Source: Bathymodiolus brooksi (Eukaryota; Mollusca; Bivalvia; Mytilida; Modiolidae). Taken from it: a stretch of 64,000 nucleotides of DNA. The notes below the pieces were generated by a model that was given only the letters and a program-made list of their open reading frames with translations, searched no databases and was not told the origin of the DNA. The position numbers were made by a program, and so were the translations under genes. The DNA lies in NCBI GenBank assembly GCA_963680875.1, contig OY804589.1, positions 30,668,962 through 30,732,961 of the forward strand, written 5' to 3'. Below, piece after piece: positions 13,110 through 26,230 of this stretch; the stretch's first letter is position 1; every line of letters begins with the position of its first letter.

Positions 13110-15380
13110 GTATCCCAACAGGGCGGTATTTTATTTTTGTTTTTCTATTAGATTTTTAAGTATACCAAGAGGGCGTATTTTATCTTTGTTTTTCTATTAG
13201 AGTTTTAAGTATCTCAACAGGGCGGTATTTTATTTTTGTTTTTCTATTAGAGTTTTAAGTATACCAACAGGGCGGTATTTTATTTTTGTTTTTCTATTAG
13301 AGTTTTAAGTATACCAACAGTGCGGTATTTTATTTTTGTTTTTCTATTAGAGTTTTAAGTATACCAACAGGGCGGTATTTTATTTTTGTTTTTCTATTAG
13401 AGTTTTAAGTATCCCAACAGGGCGATATTTTATTTTTGTTTTTCTATTAGATTTTTAAGTGTCTCAACAGGGCGGTATTTTATTTTTGTTTTTCTATTAG
13501 AGTTTAAAGTATACCAACAGGGCGGTATTTTATTTTTGTTTTTCTATTAGAGTTTTAAGTATACCAACAGGGCGGTATTTTATTTTTGTTTTTCTATTAG
13601 AGTTTTAAGTATACCAACAGGGCGGTATTTTATTTTTGTTTCTCTATTAGATTTTTAAGTATCCCAACAGGGCGGTATTTTATTTTTGTTTTTCTATTAG
13701 AGTTTTAAGTATACCAACAGGGCGGTATTTTATTGTTGTTTTTCTATTAGAGTTTTAAGTATACCAACAGTGCGGTATTTTATTTTTGTTTTTCTATTAG
13801 AGTTTTAAGTATACCAACAGGACAGTATTTTATTTTTGTTTTTCTATTAGATTTATAAGTATACCAACAGGGCGGTATTTTATTTTTGTTTTTCTATTAG
13901 AGTTTTAAGTATAACAACAGGGCGGTATTTTATTTTTGTTTTTCTATTAGAGTTTTAAGTATACCAACAGGACGGTATTTTATTTTTGTTTTTCTATTAG
14001 AGTTTTAAGTATACCAACAGGACGGTATTTTATTTTTGTTTTTCAATTAAATTTTTAGGTATCCCAATAGGGCGTATTTTATTTTTGTTTTTCTATTAGA
14101 GTTTTAAGTATACCAACAGGGCGGTATTTTATTTTTGTTTTTCAATTAAATTTTTATGTATCCCAATAGGGCGTATTTTATTTTTGTTTTTCTATTAGAG
14201 TTTTAAGTATACCAACAGGGCGGTATTTTATTTTTGTTTTTCTATTAGAGTTTTAAGTATCTCAACAGGGCGTATTTTATTTTTGTTTTTCTATTAGAGT
14301 TTTAAGTATACCAACAGGGCGGTATTTTATTTTTGTTTTTCTATTAGAGTTTTAAGTATACCAACAGGACGGTATTTTAGTTTTGTTTTTCTATTAGATT
14401 TATAAGTATACCAACAGGGCGGTATTTTATTTTTGGTTTTCTATTAGAGTTTTAAGTATACCAACAGGGCGGTATTTTATCTTTGTTTTTCTATTAGATT
14501 TTTAAGTATACCAACAGGACGGTATTTTATTTTTGTTTTTCTATTAGAGTTTTAAGTATACCAACAGGATGGTATATTAGTTTTGTTTTTCTATTAGAGT
14601 TTTAAGTATACCAACAGGGCGGTATTTTATTTTTGTTTTTCTATTAGAGTTTTAAGTATACCAACAGGGCGGTATTTTATTTTTGTTTTTCTATTAGAGT
14701 TTTAAGTATACCAACAGGATGGTATATTAGTTTTGTTTTTCTATTAAATTTTAAGTATCCCAACAGTGCGGTATTTTATTTTTGTTTTTCTATTAGTGTT
14801 TTAAGTATCCCACCAGGGCGGTATTTTATTTTTGTTTTTCTATTAGATTTTTAAGTATACCAACAGGGCGGTATTATATCTTTGTTTTTCTATTAGAGTT
14901 TTAAGTATCTCAACAGGGCGGTATTTTATTTTTGTTTTTTTATTACAGTTTTAAGTATACCAACAGGGCGGTATTTTATCTTTTTTTTCTATTAGAGTTT
15001 TAAGTATACCAACAGGGCGGTATTTAATTTTTGTTTTTCTATTAGAGTTTTAAGTATACCAACAGGATGGTATATTATTTTTGTTTTTCTATTGAATTTT
15101 AAGTATCCCAACAGTGCGGTATTTTATTTGTGTTTTTCTATTAGAGTTTTAAGTATCCCAACAGGGCGGTATTTTATTTTTGTTTTTCTATTAGATTTTT
15201 AAGTATACCAAGAGGGCGTATTTTATCTTTGTTTTTCTATTAGAGTTTTAAGTATCTCAACAGGGCGGTATTTTATTTTTGTTTTTCTATTAGAGTTTTA
15301 AGTATACCAACAGGGCGGTATTTTATTTTTGTTTTTCTATTAGAGTTTTAAGTATACCAACAGGGCGGTATTTTATTTTT
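13110..15380 (+). repeat. Segmental copy within the 50-bp array, partner of about 4600-6870
   Basis: Second copy of the block that begins near 4600, at an offset of about 8.51 kb, with the rare TATTTGTGTTTTTC monomer near 15126 as the most specific anchor. It also forms part of the 2.04-kb super-unit series, so higher-order units and larger blocks are nested. Confidence 0.7.
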
Positions 15381-16599
15381 GTTTTTCTATTAGAGTTTAA
15401 AGTATACCAACAGGGCGGTATTTTATTTTTGTTTTTCTATTAGAGTTTTAAGTATACCAACAGGGCGGTATTTTATTTTTGTTTTTCTATTAGAGTTTTA
15501 AGTATACCAACAGGGCGGTATTTTATTTTTGTTTCTCTATTAGATTTTTAAGTATCCCAACAGGGCGGTATTTTATTTTTGTTTTTCTATTAGAGTTTTA
15601 AGTATACCAACAGGGCGGTATTTTATTGTTGTTTTTCTATTAGAGTTTTAAGTATACCAACAGTGCGGTATTTTATTTTTGTTTTTCTATTAGAGTTTTA
15701 AGTATACCAACAGGACAGTATTTTATTTTTGTTTTTCTATTAGATTTATAAGTATACCAACAGGGCGGTATTTTATTTTTGTTTTTCTATTAGAGTTTTA
15801 AGTATAACAACAGGGCGGTATTTTATTTTTGTTTTTCTATTAGAGTTTTAAGTATACCAACAGGACGGTATTTTATTTTTGTTTTTCTATTAGAGTTTTA
15901 AGTATACCAACAGGACGGTATTTTATTTTTGTTTTTCAATTAAATTTTTAGGTATCCCAATAGGGCGTATTTTATTTTTGTTTTTCTATTAGAGTTTTAA
16001 GTATACCAACAGGGCGGTATTTTATTTTTGTTTTTCAATTAAATTTTTATGTATCCCAATAGGGCGTATTTTATTTTTGTTTTTCTATTAGAGTTTTAAG
16101 TATACCAACAGGGCGGTATTTTATTTTTGTTTTTCTATTAGAGTTTTAAGTATCTCAACAGGGCGGTATTTTATTTTTGTTTTTCTATTAGAGTTTTAAG
16201 TATACCAACAGGGCGGTATTTTATTTTTGTTTTTCTATTAGAGTTTTAAGTATACCAACAGGACGGTATTTTAGTTTTGTTTTTCTATTAGATTTATAAG
16301 TATACCAACAGGGCGGTATTTTATTTTTGGTTTTCTATTAGAGTTTTAAGTATACCAACAGGGCGGTATTTTATCTTTGTTTTTCTATTAGATTTTTAAG
16401 TATACCAACAGGACGGTATTTTATTTTTGTTTTTCTATTAGAGTTTTAAGTATACCAACAGGATGGTATATTAGTTTTGTTTTTCTATTAGAGTTTTAAG
16501 TATACCAACAGGGCGGTATTTTATTTTTGTTTTTCTATTAGAGTTTTAAGTATACCAACAGGGCGGTATTTTATTTTTGTTTTTCTATTAGAGTTTTAA

Positions 16600-18190
16600 G
16601 TATACCAACAGGATGGTATATTAGTTTTGTTTTTCTATTAAATTTTAAGTATCCCAACAGTGCGGTATTTTATTTTTGTTTTTCTATTAGTGTTTTAAGT
16701 ATCCCACCAGGGCGGTATTTTATTTTTGTTTTTCTATTAGATTTTTAAGTATACCAACAGGGCGGTATTATATCTTTGTTTTTCTATTAGAGTTTTAAGT
16801 ATCTCAACAGGGCGGTATTTTATTTTTGTTTTTTTATTACAGTTTTAAGTATACCAACAGGGCGGTATTTTATCTTTTTTTTCTATTAGAGTTTTAAGTA
16901 TACCAACAGGGCGGTATTTAATTTTTGTTTTTCTATTAGAGTTTTAAGTATACCAACAGGATGGTATATTATTTTTGTTTTTCTATTGAATTTTAAGTAT
17001 CCCAACAGTGCGGTATTTTATTTTTGTTTTTCTATTAGAGTTTTAAGTATCCCAACAGGGCGGTATTTTATTTTTGTTTTTCTATTAGATTTTTAAGTAT
17101 ACCAAGAGGGCGTATTTTATCTTTGTTTTTCTATTAGAGTTTTAAGTATCTCAACAGGGCGGTATTTTATTTTTGTTTTTCTATTAGAGTTTTAAGTATA
17201 CCAACAGGGCGGTATTTTATTTTTGTTTTTCTATTAGAGTTTTAAGTATACCAACAGGGCGGTATTTTATTTTTGTTTTTCTATTAGAGTTTTAAGTATA
17301 CCAACAGGGCGGTATTTTATTTTTGTTTTTCTATTAGAGTTTTAAGTATACCAACAGGGCGGTATTTTATTTTTGTTTTTCTATTAGAGTTTTAAGTATA
17401 CCAACAGGATGGTATATTAGTTTTGTTTTTCTATTAAATTTTAAGTATCCCAACAGTGCGGTATTTTATTTTTGTTTTTCTATTAGTGTTTTAAGTATCC
17501 CACCAGGGCGGTATTTTATTTTTGTTTTTCTATTAGATTTTTAAGTATACCAACAGGGCGGTATTATATCTTTGTTTTTCTATTAGAGTTTTAAGTATCT
17601 CAACAGGGCGGTATTTTATTTTTGTTTTTTTATTACAGTTTTAAGTATACCAACAGGGCGGTATTTTATCTTTTTTTTCTATTAGAGTTTTAAGTATACC
17701 AACAGGGCGGTATTTAATTTTTGTTTTTCTATTAGAGTTTTAAGTATACCAACAGGATGGTATATTATTTTTGTTTTTCTATTGAATTTTAAGTATCCCA
17801 ACAGTGCGGTATTTTATTTTTGTTTTTCTATTAGAGTTTTAAGTATCCCAACAGGGCGGTATTTTATTTTTGTTTTTCTATTAGATTTTTAAGTATACCA
17901 AGAGGGCGTATTTTATCTTTGTTTTTCTATTAGAGTTTTAAGTATCTCAACAGGGCGGTATTTTATTTTTGTTTTTCTATTAGAGTTTTAAGTATACCAA
18001 CAGGGCGGTATTTTATTTTTGTTTTTCTATTAGAGTTTTAAGTATACCAACAGGGCGGTATTTTATTTTTGTTTTTCTATTAGAGTTTTAAGTATGCCAA
18101 CAGTGCGGTATTTTATTTTTGTTTTTCTATTAGAGTTTTAAGTATACCAACAGGGCGGTATTTTATTTTTGTTTTTCTATTAGAGTTTTA
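16600..18190 (+). repeat. About 796-bp tandem duplication (16 monomers) in the 50-bp array
   Basis: A run of variant monomers (GGATGGTATATTAG, TATTAGTGTTTT, TTATTACAG, CTATTGAATTTT) that starts near 16610 recurs at 17407. The TATTAGTGTTTT anchors are at 16691 and 17487, 796 bp apart. This direct duplication lengthens one 2.04-kb super-unit to about 2.89 kb (CAATTAAAT pair 15937 to 18826). Ends are approximate because the flanking monomers are of the commonest type. Confidence 0.75.
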
Positions 18191-20330
18191 AGTATCCCAA
18201 CAGGGCGATATTTTATTTTTGTTTTTCTATTAGATTTTTAAGTGTCTCAACAGGGCGGTATTTTATTTTTGTTTTTCTATTAGAGTTTAAAGTATACCAA
18301 CAGGGCGGTATTTTATTTTTGTTTTTCTATTAGAGTTTTAAGTATACCAACAGGGCGGTATTTTATTTTTGTTTTTCTATTAGAGTTTTAAGTATACCAA
18401 CAGGGCGGTATTTTATTTTTGTTTCTCTATTAGATTTTTAAGTATCCCAACAGGGCGGTATTTTATTTTTGTTTTTCTATTAGAGTTTTAAGTATACCAA
18501 CAGGGCGGTATTTTATTGTTGTTTTTCTATTAGAGTTTTAAGTATACCAACAGTGCGGTATTTTATTTTTGTTTTTCTATTAGAGTTTTAAGTATACCAA
18601 CAGGACAGTATTTTATTTTTGTTTTTCTATTAGATTTATAAGTATACCAACAGGGCGGTATTTTATTTTTGTTTTTCTATTAGAGTTTTAAGTATAACAA
18701 CAGGGCGGTATTTTATTTTTGTTTTTCTATTAGAGTTTTAAGTATACCAACAGGACGGTATTTTATTTTTGTTTTTCTATTAGAGTTTTAAGTATACCAA
18801 CAGGACGGTATTTTATTTTTGTTTTTCAATTAAATTTTTAGGTATCCCAATAGGGCGTATTTTATTTTTGTTTTTCTATTAGAGTTTTAAGTATACCAAC
18901 AGGGCGGTATTTTATTTTTGTTTTTCAATTAAATTTTTATGTATCCCAATAGGGCGTATTTTATTTTTGTTTTTCTATTAGAGTTTTAAGTATACCAACA
19001 GGGCGGTATTTTATTTTTGTTTTTCTATTAGAGTTTTAAGTATCTCAACAGGGCGGTATTTTATTTTTGTTTTTCTATTAGAGTTTTAAGTATACCAACA
19101 GGGCGGTATTTTATTTTTGTTTTTCTATTAGAGTTTTAAGTATACCAACAGGACGGTATTTTAGTTTTGTTTTTCTATTAGATTTATAAGTATACCAACA
19201 GGGCGGTATTTTATTTTTGGTTTTCTATTAGAGTTTTAAGTATACCAACAGGGCGGTATTTTATCTTTGTTTTTCTATTAGATTTTTAAGTATACCAACA
19301 GGACGGTATTTTATTTTTGTTTTTCTATTAGAGTTTTAAGTATACCAACAGGATGGTATATTAGTTTTGTTTTTCTATTAGAGTTTTAAGTATACCAACA
19401 GGGCGGTATTTTATTTTTGTTTTTCTATTAGAGTTTTAAGTATACCAACAGGGCGGTATTTTATTTTTGTTTTTCTATTAGAGTTTTAAGTATACCAACA
19501 GGATGGTATATTAGTTTTGTTTTTCTATTAAATTTTAAGTATCCCAACAGTGCGGTATTTTATTTTTGTTTTTCTATTAGTGTTTTAAGTATCCCACCAG
19601 GGCGGTATTTTATTTTTGTTTTTCTATTAGATTTTTAAGTATACCAACAGGGCGGTATTATATCTTTGTTTTTCTATTAGAGTTTTAAGTATCTCAACAG
19701 GGCAGTATTTTATTTTTGTTTTTTTATTACAGTTTTAAGTATACCAACAGGGCGGTATTTAATTTTTGTTTTTCTATTAGAGTTTTAAGTATACCAACAG
19801 GATGGTATATTATTTTTGTTTTTCTATTGAATTTTAAGTATCCCAACAGTGCGGTATTTTATTTTTGTTTTTCTATTAGAGTTTTAAGTATCCCAACAGG
19901 GCGGTATTTTATTTTTGTTTTTCTATTAGATTTTTAAGTATACCAAGAGGGCGTATTTTATCTTTGTTTTTCTATTAGAGTTTTAAGTATCTCAACAGGG
20001 CGGTATTTTATTTTTGTTTTTCTATTAGAGTTTTAAGTATACCAACAGGGCGGTATTTTATTTTTGTTTTTCTATTAGAGTTTTAAGTATACCAACAGGG
20101 CGGTATTTTATTTTTGTTTTTCTATTAGAGTTTTAAGTATACCAACAGTGCGGTATTTTATTTTTGTTTTTCTATTAGAGTTTTAAGTATACCAACAGGG
20201 CGGTATTTTATTTTTGTTTTTCTATTAGAGTTTTAAGTATCCCAACATGGCGATATTTTATTTTTGTTTTTCTATTAGATTTTTAAGTGTCTCAACAGGG
20301 CGGTATTTTATTTTTGTTTTTCTATTAGAG

Positions 20331-21924
20331 TTTAAAGTATACCAACAGGGCGGTATTTTATTTTTGTTTTTCTATTAGAGTTTTAAGTATACCAACAGGG
20401 CGGTATTTTATTTTTGTTTTTCTATTAGAGTTTTAAGTATACCAACAGGGCGGTATTTTATTTTTATTTCTCTATTAGATTTTTAAGTATCCCAACAGGG
20501 CGGTATTTTATTTTTGTTTTTCTATTAGAGTTTTAAGTATACCAACAGGGCGGTATTTTATTGTTGTTTTTCTATTAGAGTTTTAAGTATACCAACAGTG
20601 CGGTATTTTATTTTTGTTTTTCTATTAGAGTTTTAAGTATACCAACAGGACAGTATTTTATTTTTGTTTTTCTATTAGATTTATAAGTATACCAACAGGG
20701 CGGTATTTTATTTTTGTTTTTCTATTAGAGTTTTAAGTATAACAACAGGGCGGTATTTTATTTTTGTTTTTCTATTAGAGCTTTAAGTATACCAACAGGG
20801 CGGTATTTTATCTTTGTTTTTCTATTAGATATTTAAGTATACCAACAGGACGGTATTTTTTTTTTTTTTCTATTAGAGTTTTAAGTATACCAACAGGATG
20901 GTATATTAGTTTTGTTTTTCTATTAGAGTTTTAAGTATCTCAACAGGGCGTTATTTTACTTTTGTTTTTCCATTAGAGTTTTAAGTATCCCAACAGGGCG
21001 TATTTTATTTTAGTTTTTCTATTAGATTTTTAAGTATACCAACAGGGCGGTATTTTATTTTTGTTTTTCTATTAGAGTTTTAAGTATACCAACAGGGCGT
21101 TATTTTATTTTTGTTTTTCTATTAGAGTTTAAAGTATACCAACAGGGCGGTATTTTATTTTTGTTTTTCTATTAGAGTTTTAAGTATACCAACAGGGCGG
21201 TATTTTATTTTTGTTTTTCTATTAGAGTTTTAAGTATACCAACAGGGCGGTATTTTATTTTTATTTCTCTATTAGATTTTTAAGTATCCCAACAGGGCGG
21301 TATTTTATTTTTGTTTTTCTATTAGAGTTTTAAGTATACCAACAGGGCGGTATTTTATTGTTGTTTTTCTATTAGAGTTTTAAGTATACCAACAGTGCGG
21401 TATTTTATTTTTGTTTTTCTATTAGAGTTTTAAGTATACCAACAGGACAGTATTTTATTTTTGTTTTTCTATTAGATTTATAAGTATACCAACAGGGCGG
21501 TATTTTATTTTTGTTTTTCTATTAGAGTTTTAAGTATAACAACAGGGCGGTATTTTATTTTTGTTTTTCTATTAGAGCTTTAAGTATACCAACAGGGCGG
21601 TATTTTATCTTTGTTTTTCTATTAGATATTTAAGTATACCAACAGGACGGTATTTTTTTTTTTTTTCTATTAGAGTTTTAAGTATACCAACAGGATGGTA
21701 TATTAGTTTTGTTTTTCTATTAGAGTTTTAAGTATCTCAACAGGGCGTTATTTTACTTTTGTTTTTCCATTAGAGTTTTAAGTATCCCAACAGGGCGTAT
21801 TTTATTTTAGTTTTTCTATTAGATTTTTAAGTATACCAACAGGGCGGTATTTTATTTTTGTTTTTCTATTAGAGTTTTAAGTATACCAACAGGGCGTTAT
21901 TTTATTTTTGTTTTTCTATTAGAG
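20331..21924 (+). repeat. 797-bp tandem duplication (16 monomers) at the domain border
   Basis: Two adjacent copies, about 20331-21127 and 21128-21924. Anchors are GAGTTTAAAGTATACC (from the TTTAAAG at 20331 and 21128), the rare TTATTTCTCT (20464 and 21261), and TTTCCATTAGAG (near 20968 and 21768). The copies look nearly identical, so the event is recent relative to the divergence of the array. It sits where the left-domain marker class has disappeared and the right-domain classes begin. Confidence 0.8.
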
Positions 21925-23179
21925 TTTTAAGTATCTCAACAGCGCGGTATTTTATTTTTGTTTTTCTATTAGAGTTTTAAGTATCCCAACAGGGCGTATT
22001 TTATTTTAGTTTTTCTATTAGATTTTTAAGTATACCAACAGGGCGGTATTTTATTTTTGTTTTTCTATTAGAGTTTTAAGTATACCAACAGGGCGGTATT
22101 TTATTTTTGTTTTTCTATTAGAGTTTTAAGTACACCAACAGGGCGGTATTTTATTTTTGTTTTTCTATTAGAGTTTTAAGTATACCAACAGGGCGGTATT
22201 TTATTGTTGTTTTTCTATTAGAGTTTTAAGTATACCAACAGTGCGGTATTTTATTTTTGTTTTTCTATTAGAGTTTGAAGTATCTCAACAGGGCGGTATT
22301 TTATTTTTGTTTTTCTATTAGTTTTAAGTATACCAACAGGACGGTATTTTATTTTTGTTTTTCTATTAGATTTATAAGTATACCAACAGGGCGGTATTTT
22401 ATTTTTGTTTTTCTATTAGAGTTTTAAGTATAACAACAGGGCGGTATTTTATTTTTGTTTTTCTATTAGAATTTTAAGTATACCAACAGGGCGGTATTTT
22501 ATCTTTGTTTTTCTATTAGATATTTAAGTATACCAACAGGACGGTATTTTTTTTTTTTTCTATTAGAGTTTTAAGTATACCAACAGGATGGTATATTAGT
22601 TTTGTTTTTCTATAAGAGTTTTAAGTATCTCAACAGGGCGGTATTTTATTTTTGTTTTTCTATTAGAGTTTTGAGTATCCCAACAGGGCGTATTTTATTT
22701 TAGTTTTTCTATTAGATTTTTAAGTATACCAACAGGGCGGTATTTTATTTTTGTTTTTCTATTAGAGTTTTAAGTATAACAACAGGGCGGTATTTTATTT
22801 TTGTTTTTCTATTAGAGTTTTAAGTATACCAACAGGGCGGTATTTTATCTTTGTTTTTCTATTAGATATTTAAGTATACCAACAGGACGGTATTTTTTTT
22901 TTTTTTTCTATTAGAGTTTTAAGTATACCAACAGGATGGTATATTAGTTTTGTTTTTCTATTAGAGTTTTAAGTATCTCAACAGGGCGGTATTTTATTTT
23001 TGTTTTTATATTAGAGTTTTAAGTATCCCAACAGGGCGTATTTTATTTTAGTTTTTCTATTAGATTTTTAAGTATACCAACAGGGCGGTATTTTATTTTT
23101 GCTTTTCTATTAGAGTTTTAAGTATACCAACAGGACGGTATTTTATTTTTGTTTTTCTATTAGAGTTTTAAGTATACCA

Positions 23180-26100
23180 ACAGGGCGTTACTTTATTTTT
23201 GTTTTTCTATTAGAGTTTTAAGTATACCAACAGGGCTGTATTTAATCTTTGTTTTTCTATTAGAGTATTAAGTATACCAACAGGGCGGTATTTTATTTTT
23301 GTTTTTCTATTAGAGTTTTAGGTATACCAACAAGGCGGTATTTTATTTTTGTTTTTCTATTTGAGTTTTAAGTATACCAACAGGGCGGTATTTTATTTTT
23401 GTTTTTCTATTAGAGTTTTAAGTATACCAACAGGGCGGTATTTTATTTTTGTTTTTCTATTAGAGTTTTAAGTATCCCAACAGGGCGGTATTTTATTTTT
23501 GTTTTTCTATTAGTTTTAAGTATACCAACAGGGCGGTATTTTATTTTTGTTTTTCTATTAGAGTTTTAAGTACACCAACAGGGCGGTATTTTATTTTTGT
23601 TTTTCTATTAGAGTTTTAAGTATACCAACAGGGCGGTATTTTATTGTTGTTTTTCTATTAGAGTTTTAAGTATACCAACAGTGCGGTATTTTATTTTTGT
23701 TTTTCTATTAGAGTTTGAAGTATCTCAACAGGGCGGTATTTTATTTATGTTTTTCTATTAGAGTTTTAAGTATACCAACAGGACGTATTTTATTTTTGTT
23801 TTTCTATTAGATTTATAAGTATACCAACAGGGCGGTATTTTATTTTTGTTTTTCTATTAGAGTTTTAAGTATAACAACAGGGCGTTATTTTATTTTTGTT
23901 TTTCTATTAGAGTTTTAAGTATACCAACAGGGCGGTATTTTATCTTTGTTTTTCTATAAAATATTTAAGTATACCAACAGGACGGTATTTTATCTTTGTT
24001 TTTCTATTAGATTTTTAAGTATACCAACAGGACGGTATTTTATTTTTGTTTTTCTATTAGAGTTTTAAGTATACCAACAGGGCGGTATTTTATTTTTGTT
24101 TTTCTATTAGAGTTTTAAGTATACCAACAGGGCGGTATTTTATTTTTGTTTTTCTATTAGAGTTTTAAGTATACCAACACGATGATATATTAGTTTTGTT
24201 TTTCTATTAAAGTTCTAAGTATCTCAACAGGGCGGTATTTTATTTTTGTTTTTCTATTAGAGTTTTAAGTATACCAACAGGGCGGTATTTTATCTTTGTT
24301 TTTCTATTAGATATTTAAGTATACCAACAGGACGGTATTTTATTTTTGTTTTTCTATTAGATTTTTAAGTATACCAACAGGACGGTATTTTATTTTTGTT
24401 TTTCTATTAGAGTTTTAAGTATACCAACAGGGCGGTATTTTATTTTTGTTTTTCTATTAGAGTTTTAAGTATACCAACAGGGCGGTATTTTATTTTTGTT
24501 TTTCTATTAGAGTTTTAAGTATACCAACACGATGATATATTAGTTTTGTTTTTCTATTAAAGTTCTAAGTATCTCAACAGGGCGGTATTTTATTTTTGTT
24601 TTTCTATTAGAGTTTTAAGTATACCAACAGGGCGGTATTTTATCTTTGTTTTTCTATTAGATATTTAAGTATACCAACAGGACGGTATTTTATTTTTGTT
24701 TTTCTATTTGAGTTTTAAGTATCCCAACATGACGGTATTTTATTTTTGTTTTTCTATTAGAGTTTTAAGTATACCAACAAGGCGGTATTTTATTTTTGTT
24801 TTTCTATTAGAGTTTTAAGTATACCAACAGGATGGTATATTAGTTTTATTTTTCTATTAAAGTTTTAAGTATCTCAACAGGGCGGTATTTTATTTTTGTT
24901 TTTCTATTAGAGTTTTAAGTATACCAACAGGGCGGTATTTTATTTTTGTTTTTCTATTAGAGTTTTAAGTATACCAACAGGATGGTATATTAGTTTTGTT
25001 TTTCTATTAAAGTTTTAAGTATCTCAACAGGGCGGTATTTTATTTTTGTTTTTCTATTAGAGTTTTAAGTATACCAACAGGGCGGTATTTTATCTTTGTT
25101 TTTCTATTAGATATTTAAGTATGCCAACAGGGCGGTATTTTATTTTTGTTTTTCTATTAGAGTTTTAAGTATCCCAACAGGGCGGTATTTTATTTTTGTT
25201 TTTCTATTAGTTTTAAGTATACCAACAGGGCGGTATTTTATTTTTGTTTTTCTATTAGAGTTTTAAGTATACCAACAGGGCGGTATTTTATTTTAGTTTT
25301 TCTATTAGAGTTTTAAGTACACCAACAGGGCGGTATTTTATTTTTGTTTTTCTATTAGAGTTTTAAGTATACCAACAGGGCGGTATTTTATTGTTGCTTT
25401 TTTATTAGAGTTTTAAGTATACCAACAGTGCGGTATTTTATTTTTGTTTTTCTATTAGAGTTTGAAGTATCTCAACAGGGCGGTATTTTATTTATGTTTT
25501 TCTATTAGAGTTTTAAGTATAACAACAGGGCGTTATTTTATTTTTGTTTTTCTATTAGAGTTTTAAGTATACCAACAGGGCGGTATTTTATCTTTGTTTT
25601 TCTATTAGATATTTAAGTATACCAACAGAGCGGTATTTTATTTTTGTTTTTCTATTAGAGTTTTAAGTATCCCAACAGGGCGGTATTTTATTTTTGTTTT
25701 TCTATTAGGTTTAAGTATACCAACAGGGCGGTATTTTATTTTTGTTTTTCTATTAGAGTTTTAAGTATACCAACAGGGCGTATTTTATCTTTGTTTTTCT
25801 ATTAGATATTTAAGTATACCAACAGGACGGTATTTTATTTTTGTTTTTCTATTAGATTTTTAAGTATAGCAACAGGGCGGTATTTTATTTTTGTTTTTCT
25901 ATTAGAGTTTTAAGTATACCAACAGGGCGGTATTTTATTTTTGTTTTTCTATTTGAGTTTTAAGTATACCAACAGGGCGGTATTTTATTTTTGTTTTTCT
26001 ATTAGAGTTTTAAGTATACCAACAGGACGGTATATTATTTTTGTTTTTCTATTAGAGTTTTAAGTATACCAACAGGACGGTATTTTATTTTTGTTTTTCT

Positions 26101-26230
26101 ATTAGAGTTTTAAGTATACCAACAGGGCGGTATTTTATTTTTGTTTTTCTATTAGAGTTTTAAGTATAACAACAGGGCGTTATTTTATTTTTGTTTTTCT
26201 ATTAGAGTTTTAAGTATACCAACAGGGCGG
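23180..26230 (+). repeat. Segmental copy in the right domain, partner of 28510-31640
   Basis: Specific anchors are shared with the block about 5.33-5.43 kb downstream: CAGGGCTGTATTT (23231 with 28560), CACGATGATATATTAG (24171/24521 with 29550/29900), GTTGCTTTTTTATT (about 25391 with 30770), TATAGCAACAGGG (25865 with 31194), and GGACGGTATATTATT (26022 with 31451). The offset changes in steps of 50 bp, meaning whole monomers were gained or lost in one copy. One example is the extra TATTTTAGTTTTTC monomer near 28920 that this copy lacks. Confidence 0.75.
24171..24870 (+). repeat. 350-bp (7-monomer) direct repeat spacing
   Basis: The rare monomer with CACGATGATATATTAG followed by AAAGTTCTAAG occurs at 24171 and again exactly 350 bp later at 24521. 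The same pair, also 350 bp apart, is seen at 29550/29900 and 31645/31995. The 7-monomer duplication therefore came before the larger duplications that copied it. Confidence 0.7.

Larger units (their letters stand above)
1440..20860 (+). repeat. Left domain of the 50-bp array, with roughly 2.04-kb higher-order units
   Basis: This domain is marked by a monomer class with CAATTAAATTTTTA and ATCCCAATAGGGCGT. It occurs near 1500, 1600, 1700, 1895, 1995, 2140, 2240, 2340, 5530, 5630, 7320-7870, 9165-10010, 12000, 12100, 14043, 14142, 15937, 16036, 18826 and 18925. A second private marker, TATTAGTGTTTT, occurs near 2995, 4339, 6283, 10661, 12753, 14797, 16691, 17487 and 19581. The clearest spacings are about 2044 bp (12000 to 14043; 12753 to 14797; 11596 to 13640), equal to 41 monomers. 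Other spacings (796, 1344, 1894, 2092 bp) differ from this by whole monomers, as expected from repeated unequal exchange of a single super-unit. Confidence 0.8.

Noticed and set aside
19716..19937. 73-codon plus-strand frame in the minisatellite with repeated PTGRYFIFVF-like words
   Set aside because: It is just translation of the 50-bp unit. It stays open only because several local units carry single-base deletions that shift stops out of frame.
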